Below are positions 57,183 through 64,000 of a stretch of 64,000 nt of DNA, piece after piece. Every line of letters begins with the position of its first letter. Positions within the stretch are counted from its first letter, which is position 1. Below the pieces are notes generated by a model. The model searched no databases, had not been told where the DNA came from, and was given only the letters and a program-made list of their open reading frames with translations. Location: contig JBMNCQ010000054.1 in assembly GCA_049366715.1 (NCBI GenBank), forward strand, positions 124,001-188,000, in the 5' to 3' direction. Made by a program: the position numbers and the translations under genes. The stretch is from JBMNCQ01 sp049366715. Its GTDB lineage: Bacteria; Bacillota; Peptococcia; Peptococcales; BICA1-8.

Positions 57183-58133
57183 ATGAACAGGATTTGGATT
57201 ATCTCCGATATGGCAGAAACTGCCTATGAAATGATTAGTAAAGCCCTGGAATTAAAACGTGACGGCGGAAGTATTGCCGCTTATCTGATCGGCCGGGAAG
57301 AAGAGGGGCAAAAGGCGGTTCAATATGGAGCAGACCATGTAAAATTAATGGATTTACCGGCAGAAACTGCCTGGGAGCAGTACGGGCCGGTCCTGGCAGA
57401 GGAAGCAAAAGCCGTACGGCCTGATTTGATATTAATCGGCGCCAGCCGCAGGGGTAAGGACCTGGCTGCTCAGCTAGGGGCCCTTTTGGATGTTCCCTGT
57501 GTAACAGAGTGCAAATCGCTGGAGCCGGCCGGTGACAAGATTGTATTAGAGCGGATCATTTATGGCGGCTTAGCGGAAAAAAAATTAGCTTGTGTTAATT
57601 CCTGTGTCATCGCTACTATTGCTTCCCGGACCTTTAATAAAAGCGAGCAATTAGCAAGGGACAATGCGGGTTCGATAACGAAGTTAATTTTACCGCAGGA
57701 AACGAAGCTTAAGGTAATCGAGCGGCGGCCCAAACCCCAGGAGACGGTTAATATTGGGGAAGCCAATACGGTAGTGGGCGTGGGCAGAGGCTTCGCCGGT
57801 AAAGAAGAACTGGGGATTGCGGAAGAATTAAAGGAAGCCTTAAAGGGCGAAATCGGCTGCACAAGACCGATAGCGGAAGATCTCCACTGGCTCCCGGAGG
57901 ACCGGTATATTGGTATTTCCGGTCAAGTAGTGAGACCCACCCTCTACTTAGCGGCGGGAGTATCCGGTCAGGTCCAGCATGTTTACGGAATCAGAGATGC
58001 GAAGGTTATTGTCGCCGTTGATAAAAACGAGAATGCCCCTATTTTCCAAGTAGCTGATTATTATCTGGTGGGAGATTTAAAAGAAGTGCTGCCGGCTTTC
58101 ACCAAGGCAGTAAAGCAAGTAAAGGGTCACTAA
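57183..58133 (+). CDS. fixB: Electron-transfer flavoprotein alpha subunit, FixB type
   Basis: 316 aa, GGGGGCGGGG before ATG 57183. N-terminal Rossmann-like domain (IWIISDMAETAYEMISKALE, LILIGASRRGKDLAAQLGAL) and the C-terminal FAD-binding domain: VVGVGRGFAGKEELGIAEEL, CTRPIAEDLHWLPEDRYIGI, SGQVVRPTLYLAAGVSGQVQ, DAKVIVAVDKNENAPIFQVA. All FAD-binding segments are intact. It pairs with FixA (14 bases apart). Confidence 0.94.
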   Translation: MNRIWIISDMAETAYEMISKALELKRDGGSIAAYLIGREEEGQKAVQYGADHVKLMDLPAETAWEQYGPVLAEEAKAVRPDLILIGASRRGKDLAAQLGALLDVPCVTECKSLEPAGDKIVLERIIYGGLAEKKLACVNSCVIATIASRTFNKSEQLARDNAGSITKLILPQETKLKVIERRPKPQETVNIGEANTVVGVGRGFAGKEELGIAEELKEALKGEIGCTRPIAEDLHWLPEDRYIGISGQVVRPTLYLAAGVSGQVQHVYGIRDAKVIVAVDKNENAPIFQVADYYLVGDLKEVLPAFTKAVKQVKGH

Positions 58134-58149
58134 ATAGGGGGGGAAGCTC

Positions 58150-59439
58150 ATGTCGGAAGAAAAATTTGATGTGATCGTTGTAGGGGCCGGGCCTGCCGGC
58201 AGTGTGGCCGGCTATATTTTGGCCGGAGCCGGTTTGGAAGTGCTGATGATTGAAAGGGGAACAACGGCAGGCAGTAAAAATATGACCGGGGGCCGGCTTT
58301 ATACTCATAGCTTAGAGCAGGTCATGCCAGGATTTACAGAGGAGGCCCCTCTGGAAAGGAAAGTAAGCAAAGAAATTATTACTTTGTTAACACCCGGGAC
58401 TGCAGTTTCGCTGGATATTCATTCCCAGAGTTTTCTGCATACCGGTCAAGATTCGTATACTGTTTTAAGGGCTGATTTTGACCGCTGGCTGGCGGAAAAA
58501 GCGGAGGACGCGGGAGCAATTATTGCTGCAGGTGTCCGGGTCGATGACCTTTTGTGGCAGGAGGGACGCGTAACGGGTGTTAAAGCCGGTGAAGATGAGA
58601 TGGAAGCCGGGGTGGTGATTTTAGCCGACGGAGTAAACTCCCTTTTAGCTCAAAAGGCCGGATTGAAAAAAGAGCTGGAGGCCCGGCAGGTTGCAGTGGG
58701 GGCGAAAGAAGTCATTGAACTGCCGGGGACGGTAATAGAAGACAGATTTAATATAAGTGAGGATGAAGGTGCGGCCAGGCTTTTTGTGGGGGATTGTACC
58801 AAGGGTAGGATCGGAGGAGGTTTTTTGTACACCAATAAAAACAGCATATCCTTGGGTATTGTTTGTACCCTGGCTGATTTAGGCAACTCCGGAAAAAGTG
58901 TGCCGGAAATGCTGGAGGATTTTAAACAACATCCGGCAGTCCGGCCCCTCATCAAGGACGGTAAACTGCTGGAGTATTCCGGTCATTTAGTGCCTGAAGC
59001 GGGCTTGAGTATGGTCCCCCGGCTTTATGGAGACGGAATCTTAGTAGCAGGGGATGCGGCAGGACTGGTAATTAATATCGGATATCTGGTGCGGGGGATG
59101 GACTTAGCTATTGCTTCCGGTGCATGCGCCGCCAAGGCCGTTATTGCCGCTGCGGAGAAAGAGGATTTCAGTAAGAATACCTTAGCCTGCTATCAAGGAT
59201 TATTAGATGATTCCTTTGTCATGAAGGATTTGCAGGCTTATCATAAATTCCCTGAATTTATGGAAAATCAGCGGATTTTTAATGATTATCCCCGATTAGC
59301 CGAATCTGTTTTGACGGATATGTTTTTAGTGGACGGAAAAAACCCTGTCCCATTGCGAAAAAAAGTGTTTTCCCATGTTAAAAAGGTGGGGATGGGTCAT
59401 TTAATCAAGGATGCCTGGAAAGGGATGGGAGCTTTATGA
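58150..59439 (+). CDS. fixC: FAD-dependent ETF:quinone-type oxidoreductase, FixC
   Basis: 429 aa, AGGGGGGGAAGC before ATG 58150. N-terminal Rossmann FAD motif VVGAGPAGSVAGYILAGAGL (residues ~11-30), RADFDRWLAEKAEDAGAII, LADGVNSLLAQKAGL and GDAAGLVINIGYLVRGMDLA, with the C-terminal FixC tail (NYP-like NDYPRLAESVLTDMFLVDGK). It takes electrons from FixAB and, with FixX, passes them to quinone or a low-potential acceptor. The stop overlaps the fixX start by 4 bases. Confidence 0.94.
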   Translation: MSEEKFDVIVVGAGPAGSVAGYILAGAGLEVLMIERGTTAGSKNMTGGRLYTHSLEQVMPGFTEEAPLERKVSKEIITLLTPGTAVSLDIHSQSFLHTGQDSYTVLRADFDRWLAEKAEDAGAIIAAGVRVDDLLWQEGRVTGVKAGEDEMEAGVVILADGVNSLLAQKAGLKKELEARQVAVGAKEVIELPGTVIEDRFNISEDEGAARLFVGDCTKGRIGGGFLYTNKNSISLGIVCTLADLGNSGKSVPEMLEDFKQHPAVRPLIKDGKLLEYSGHLVPEAGLSMVPRLYGDGILVAGDAAGLVINIGYLVRGMDLAIASGACAAKAVIAAAEKEDFSKNTLACYQGLLDDSFVMKDLQAYHKFPEFMENQRIFNDYPRLAESVLTDMFLVDGKNPVPLRKKVFSHVKKVGMGHLIKDAWKGMGAL

Positions 59440-59723
59440 AATTCATGAGTACTGCCGAAAAATTAGGCGTAAATAAATTTGTTGTTGATGAAGGCAAGCC
59501 CCATATCGTCATCAAAAAGGAGCGGCTTAATATGGAGGATATCCAGAAATGTGTGATTGCCTGTCCGGCAGGGTTGTATGCAATTAATGAGGACGGCACG
59601 GTTAGCTTTGACTTTGCAGGATGTCTGGAGTGTGGTACTTGCCGGGTGCTGTGTGCAGATTCCGGTGTTCTGGAATGGAATTATCCGCGGGGCACCTTCG
59701 GTGTCGAGTTCCGCTACGGTTAG
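59436..59723 (+). CDS. fixX: Ferredoxin-like protein FixX
   Basis: 95 aa, ATG 59436 overlapping fixC. Cluster region CVIACPAGLYAINED and CLECGTCRVLC, in which CxxCxxCxxxC gives a [4Fe-4S] site, and the family ending WNYPRGTFGVEFRYG. It completes the fixABCX electron-transfer chain. The E. coli homologue ends the same way. Confidence 0.93.
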   Translation: MKFMSTAEKLGVNKFVVDEGKPHIVIKKERLNMEDIQKCVIACPAGLYAINEDGTVSFDFAGCLECGTCRVLCADSGVLEWNYPRGTFGVEFRYG

Positions 59724-59769
59724 AATATACCAAGGAAGTATGCTAATTATTCTTTAAGGAGGGAGTAGC

Positions 59770-60546
59770 GTGGAAAACATCTTATGTGAAATTTCCGGCC
59801 CGGTGGCAGAAGTGACGATCAACAGGCCGAAGGCCTTAAATGCCTTGAACAGTGCTACCTTACAGGAGTTAGATATGCTAATGAATGATTTAGCGAAAAA
59901 TAAAGAAGTCCGGATTATGATCATCACCGGTTCCGGGGACAAAGCTTTTGTAGCAGGTGCCGATATTTCCCAGATGAAGGACCTCAATGCCCTGGCAGGT
60001 AAAGAATTCGCCAGGCTCGGGCAGCATGTATTCTCGGCAATTGAAAATATGCCCCAGGTCGTCATTGCGGCAGTTAACGGTTTTGCTTTAGGCGGCGGTT
60101 GTGAACTGGCTATGGCCTGTGACATCAGGCTGGCTTCGACAAAGGCTAAGTTTGGCCAGCCGGAAGTAAGCCTGGGGATTATTCCCGGCTTCGCAGGGAC
60201 CCAGAGACTGGCCCGCTTAGTAGGGAAAGGTATCGCCAAGGAGCTTATTTTTGCCGGGGAGATGATCGATGCTCCGGAAGCCTATCGAATAGGCTTAGTC
60301 AATAAAGTTTATGAACCGGAAAAATTATTAACTAAAGCCCGGGAATTGGCCCACAAGATACTAAATAAAGGTCCCGTTGCGGTAAGCTTAGCCAAAACAG
60401 CGATTAATACCGGTTTAAATATGGATGATGAATCGGCTTATAAATATGAAGCCGAAGTATTTGGCTTATGCTTTTCTACTATGGATCAAAAGGAAGGTAT
60501 GACTGCTTTTCTTGAGAAACGCAAGGCAGAGTTTAAAGGTATTTAA
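59770..60546 (+). CDS. crt: Enoyl-CoA hydratase (crotonase family)
   Basis: 258 aa from GTG 59770 (AAGGAGGGAG). Crotonase motifs: NRPKALNALNSATLQELD, GAGDKAF-like GSGDKAFVAGADISQM (oxyanion hole), NGFALGGGCELAMACDIRLA and GQPEVSLGIIPGFAGTQRLA with both catalytic Glu. It hydrates crotonyl-CoA to (S)-3-hydroxybutyryl-CoA, the opposite enantiomer to the MaoC enzyme in the same operon. CaiD-like (carnitinyl-CoA) activity is the alternative. Confidence 0.92.
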   Translation: MENILCEISGPVAEVTINRPKALNALNSATLQELDMLMNDLAKNKEVRIMIITGSGDKAFVAGADISQMKDLNALAGKEFARLGQHVFSAIENMPQVVIAAVNGFALGGGCELAMACDIRLASTKAKFGQPEVSLGIIPGFAGTQRLARLVGKGIAKELIFAGEMIDAPEAYRIGLVNKVYEPEKLLTKARELAHKILNKGPVAVSLAKTAINTGLNMDDESAYKYEAEVFGLCFSTMDQKEGMTAFLEKRKAEFKGI

Positions 60547-60772
60547 AGGAGTATTTTAATTTCATAATGCAAGTTATTTTTAGGTAATATGAACTTTTAG
60601 CGGAGCTGCGACAATCTGCGGGGCATCTGAAAAGGGATTATTACCTTCTTTTCATTTGATAATTTACGCGGTTTTTTTCCACTGAGGGAGGAGACGGGAA
60701 TAACATTGTAAGCATCTGGAAACTATATTAATATGCTTAAATCCTCAGAAATATTAGAGGCAGGTGATGATC

Positions 60773-61135
60773 ATGGGCTGGAAATATTGGAGTGCGGTTT
60801 TTATTTCCATGATTTTTTTTGTAAGCCTTATAATTTTAGGTACAAATATTTCAGCGGGCAGGCTGGCCGCTATTACAAATCAGGAAATAACCCCGCCCTT
60901 TTTATTCGTGCCTGTAAATCGTGACCTGGTTCAAATTAATATTTTAGGCAGCCATTATGATTATTCGCTGGTAAGAGCCCGGCAAAGATATTCTAATCTT
61001 AAATCTTCTATACAAAACTCTTATGTTGCTGTAAAATGTAACTTGATTCCGAGGGCCGATTACCTTCTCTTGCAATGGGAAAAAGGAGTTGGTCAGCTGC
61101 AAGATGACTTAAAAGGCGTAATGAATCATTTTTAG
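60773..61135 (+). CDS. Unknown membrane-anchored small protein
   Basis: 120 aa from ATG 60773 (AGGTG at 60762-60766; ATG 60767 possible). One N-terminal hydrophobic segment (YWSAVFISMIFFVSLIILGT), followed by a short extracellular or periplasm-side domain with FLFVPVNRDLVQINILGSHY and LIPRADYLLLQWEKGVGQLQ. No domain recognised. It precedes murJ by 17 bases, so it is probably co-transcribed with it. Confidence 0.6.
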   Translation: MGWKYWSAVFISMIFFVSLIILGTNISAGRLAAITNQEITPPFLFVPVNRDLVQINILGSHYDYSLVRARQRYSNLKSSIQNSYVAVKCNLIPRADYLLLQWEKGVGQLQDDLKGVMNHF

Positions 61136-61152
61136 TTAAAAAGGTGGAACTT

Positions 61153-62733
61153 ATGGCAGAGAAGAAGAAAACAGGCGGTATTTTTAAAGCTGCGGGAATT
61201 ATTATGATAGCCATGACTTTATCCCGAATATTTGGATATATTCGGGATGTAGTAATTTATACGAAATTCGGTCAGGATTTCAGAACTGATGCGTATAATG
61301 CCGCATTTTCCATACCGGATTTTCTCTATTATTTATTAGTAGGCGGGGCGCTCAGTTCTGCTTTCATACCTGTTTTTTCCGGGTACCTGGCTACAGATAA
61401 GGAAGAAGACGGCTGGGAAGTAGCAAGTACGATTTTTAATATTGTCATGTTATTGATGATCATCGGCATTATGTTAGGCTTGATTTTTACTCCCCAATTG
61501 ATAAAGCTGCTGGTGCCGGGTTTTACAGAAGAAGCATTCCGCTTGACGGTTCTATTAACAAGAATCATGTTTGCCCAGAGTTTTTTTATGGCTTTAAATG
61601 GTATTTCCCAGGGTATTCTGCATTCCTATAAACATTTCTTTTCTCCTGCCCTGGGTTCGGTGCTGTATAATCTGGGTATTATTGTGGTGGGAATTTTATT
61701 AGTCGACAGATTTGGAATTATGGGTTTTTCCATAGGAGTTGTAGCGGGGGCGATGGCAAATTTTCTTGTTCAAGTTCCGGCTTTAAAGCAGATTGGTCTT
61801 AAATACAGGCCGGCCTTAAATTGGCGGCACCCGGGCGTAAAAAAGATATTGGTCTTGATGCTGCCTGTTTTTATCGGCTTGTCCGTAACCCATTTTAACC
61901 TTTTTGTCAATCAGTTTCTGGCATCGTCTCTGCCCCACGGTATGATATCCGCTCTGAGAGCAGCCCAGCGTATTATGCAGCTGCCGATAGGGGTCTTTGC
62001 TATTGCTGTTGCTCTGGCAGTTTTCCCTACTTTAACCGGTCAAGCTGCCCGCAATGAGGAAAAAGAGTTTAAAAGGACGATGTCCTTAGGCGTGCGGACA
62101 GTTATTTTTATCACTTTACCATCGGCAGTAGGCTTGATTGCTTTAAAAGTTCCCATTGTCAGGGCGATGTTTCAGCAGGGTGAATTTACTGCGAATAATA
62201 CTGAGGCGACAGCGTATGCGCTCTTATTCTATTCTTTGGGATTAATCGGGTATTCCGCCCAGCAGGTTTTAAACAGAGCCTTTTATGCTTTACAGGATAC
62301 CAGATCCCCTGTAACAGTGGGAATAGTAACAATATTTATTAATATTATTCTTAATTTCCTGTTGATAAATATTTTAGGTCATGGTGGCTTAGCTTTGGCC
62401 TATTCCATTGCAGGTTTAGTGAACATGGTGCTGTTGCTGTATTATTTACGCCGCAAAATTGGGCATATCGACGGCCGGAACATGCTTGTCTCCTTTGCCA
62501 AGACCCTGGCAGCATCATTAATAATGGGCCTTATGGTATATTTGACGGCTTATTTCATAGAAATACATTTTAATATAAACCTTAAAGTAATTCAAATATT
62601 GCAGGTGTTGATTTCCGTGGGAGTAGGAGCAGTTATTTACGGTATTATCGTTACCTTTATGAAGATGGAAGAAGCCCGGATGGCACTGGGCATTTTGACC
62701 AGAAGGCTGAAGAGAAAGAAAACGGAGGCGTAG
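61153..62733 (+). CDS. murJ: Lipid II flippase MurJ
   Basis: 526 aa from ATG 61153; GTG 61144 in frame is also possible. About 14 membrane segments and MurJ/MviN features: IFKAAGIIMIAMTLSRIFGY, IRDVVIYTKFGQDFRTDAYN, GGALSSAFIPVFSGYLATDK, LRAAQRIMQLPIGVFAIAVA, RAFYALQDTRSPVTVGIVTI. It moves the peptidoglycan precursor lipid II across the membrane. Size is standard (~520). A repeat-rich 150-base gap with ACTGAGAAC units separates it from lepA. Confidence 0.95.
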   Translation: MAEKKKTGGIFKAAGIIMIAMTLSRIFGYIRDVVIYTKFGQDFRTDAYNAAFSIPDFLYYLLVGGALSSAFIPVFSGYLATDKEEDGWEVASTIFNIVMLLMIIGIMLGLIFTPQLIKLLVPGFTEEAFRLTVLLTRIMFAQSFFMALNGISQGILHSYKHFFSPALGSVLYNLGIIVVGILLVDRFGIMGFSIGVVAGAMANFLVQVPALKQIGLKYRPALNWRHPGVKKILVLMLPVFIGLSVTHFNLFVNQFLASSLPHGMISALRAAQRIMQLPIGVFAIAVALAVFPTLTGQAARNEEKEFKRTMSLGVRTVIFITLPSAVGLIALKVPIVRAMFQQGEFTANNTEATAYALLFYSLGLIGYSAQQVLNRAFYALQDTRSPVTVGIVTIFINIILNFLLINILGHGGLALAYSIAGLVNMVLLLYYLRRKIGHIDGRNMLVSFAKTLAASLIMGLMVYLTAYFIEIHFNINLKVIQILQVLISVGVGAVIYGIIVTFMKMEEARMALGILTRRLKRKKTEA

Positions 62734-62886
62734 GATGATAGTTTAAAGTTTATAGTTTATGTGTCACTAATCACTAAACAACTGAGAACCGGTATCTGAG
62801 AACTGAGAACTATATCTGGTAATATCACCTTTAATTTGTTATAATATCATTTAATGTTTTAGCTTGTAAATGAAGGAGGGGCCTCG

Positions 62887-64000
62887 GTGAAGCAGGAGAG
62901 GATAAGAAATTTTTGTATAATCGCCCACATTGACCATGGCAAGTCTACTCTGGCTGACAGGATTTTAGAATATACAGGGACGCTTACAAAGAGAGAAATG
63001 GTGGAGCAGGTTCTGGATTCCATGGATTTGGAAAGAGAACGGGGTATCACCATCAAGCTCCAGGCTGTCAGACTGCCTTATCAAGCAAGTGACGGCCAAG
63101 AATATGTCTTGAATTTAATCGATACACCGGGGCATGTTGATTTTACTTATGAGGTATCCCGGAGTTTAGCTGCCTGCGAAGGAGCTGTTTTAGTAGTTGA
63201 TGCCGCTCAGGGTATTGAGGCCCAGACTTTGGCCAATGTTTATCTGGCCCTTGAACATGACTTAGAAATAATACCGGTTATTAATAAAATAGATCTACCC
63301 AGCGCTGAGCCTGAGAGGGTGAAAAAGGAAATTGAAGATGTGATCGGACTGGACGCCAGTGAGGCTATCCTTTGCTCGGCTAAGGAAGGTATTGGTATTC
63401 CGGAAATACTGGAAGATATCGTGAAGAAAATACCTGCGCCGGTAGGGGATAGTACGGAACCTTTGCAAGCCCTGATATTTGATTCCCATTATGATCCTTA
63501 CCGGGGAGCAATTTCCTATATCCGGGTTGTGGAGGGTGTCTTAAAAAAGGGCATGAAAATTAAGATGATGTCAACGGGTAAAGTTTTTGAAGCTACCGAG
63601 GTCGGAGTTTTTGCACCGGCCATGATGTTAGTCGATCAGTTAAATCCCGGCGAAGTGGGATTTGTTGCTGCCAGTATTAAAAATGTCAAAGATACTCAGG
63701 TCGGGGATACCGTCACCAGCGCCGAAAAGCCGGCGCAAAAGCCGCTGCCCGGCTACCGAAAAGCAACACCTATGGTTTTCTGCGGGTTGTATCCTGTGGA
63801 AAACAATGAATATACTGATCTCAGGGATGCCCTTGATAAGCTGAAACTTAATGATGCTTCCTTATTATATGAACCCGAGACATCAACCGCTTTAGGATTT
63901 GGCTTCCGTTGCGGTTTTTTAGGATTATTGCACATGGAGATCATCCAGGAAAGATTAGAAAGGGAATACGGCTTAAATCTGATCACGACAGCGCCCAGTG
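62887..64000 (+). CDS. lepA: Elongation factor 4 (LepA), N-terminal part (cut by window end)
   Basis: The frame from GTG 62887 (GAAGGAGGGG upstream) runs off the window after 371 of ~600 codons. It opens KQERIRNFCIIAHIDHGKST with the G1 P-loop, followed by ERERGITIK (G2), DTPGHVDFTYEVSRSLAACE (G3), NKIDLPSAEPERVKKEIEDV (G4) and CSAKEG (G5). Domain II and the start of domain III follow. It is a ribosomal back-translocase/initiation factor. A TATAAT near 62840 may serve as its promoter. Confidence 0.96.
   Translation, partial: MKQERIRNFCIIAHIDHGKSTLADRILEYTGTLTKREMVEQVLDSMDLERERGITIKLQAVRLPYQASDGQEYVLNLIDTPGHVDFTYEVSRSLAACEGAVLVVDAAQGIEAQTLANVYLALEHDLEIIPVINKIDLPSAEPERVKKEIEDVIGLDASEAILCSAKEGIGIPEILEDIVKKIPAPVGDSTEPLQALIFDSHYDPYRGAISYIRVVEGVLKKGMKIKMMSTGKVFEATEVGVFAPAMMLVDQLNPGEVGFVAASIKNVKDTQVGDTVTSAEKPAQKPLPGYRKATPMVFCGLYPVENNEYTDLRDALDKLKLNDASLLYEPETSTALGFGFRCGFLGLLHMEIIQERLEREYGLNLITTAPS

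Overview
The window looks like the chromosome of an anaerobic, spore-forming member of the Clostridia, most like the Peptococcaceae (Desulfotomaculum/Pelotomaculum type). The pointers are spoIIP, a Firmicutes-style ecsAB pair, strong GGAGG ribosome binding sites with many TTG/GTG starts, cobalamin salvage under a B12 riboswitch, and a sigma-54-linked short-chain acyl-CoA cluster with fixABCX. Genus assignment is inference.

Layout. 1-7.9 kb: the 3' part of holA, a REP-associated transposase between perfect inverted repeats, ecsA-ecsB, a three-gene glycine betaine/proline-type ABC transporter, and a broken glycerophosphodiesterase fragment. 7.9-43.6 kb: a large phage-tail locus with no capsid, portal, terminase, integrase or repressor gene. 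It starts with an ArpU/Xpf-like late regulator framed by two copies of a 52-bp promoter-like element. Then come an Ig/GLUG surface-protein set, a lysis cassette (XhlA-like protein, amidase, holin) and a fibre set. Two complete contractile tail modules follow in tandem. Module A (16.6-30.6 kb) has a 356-aa sheath of the diffocin/C. difficile-phage size. Module B (30.8-43.2 kb) has a 470-aa PBSX-size sheath. Each has its own tube, frameshifting tail chaperone, short tape measure, LysM protein, hub, spike, baseplate J and XkdU proteins, and fibres. The locus reads best as a double tailocin (phage-tail-like bacteriocin), although a remnant prophage cannot be excluded.

Module A is interrupted right after its tape-measure gene by a 3-kb cassette of small lipoproteins, the first three behind near-identical upstream blocks with a TATAAT. 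Their position suggests self-protection or superinfection exclusion. Direct repeats of about 145-160 bp (15.8 and 30.6 kb), a chimeric scar and several gene remnants record rearrangement of these modules.

43.6-47.5 kb: a TetR regulator, a zinc-ribbon protein with a decayed second copy, a Phd-Uma2 fusion, and a riboswitch-controlled cblT-cblS pair on the minus strand. 47.6-64 kb: rpsT, a small membrane protein, spoIIP and, 13 kb further on, murJ and lepA (runs off the end). Between spoIIP and lepA sit a sigma-54 activator, a -24/-12 promoter and a catabolic operon: GntP permease, CoA-transferase, MaoC-type hydratase, acyl-CoA dehydrogenase, fixA, fixB, fixC, fixX and enoyl-CoA hydratase. It fits uptake, CoA activation and oxidation/reduction of a C4 hydroxy- or enoyl acid such as 3-hydroxybutyrate.

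In Bacillus-type genomes holA, rpsT, gpr, spoIIP and lepA lie together. Here that neighbourhood is split by the tail locus and the catabolic operon, which suggests that both are later insertions.
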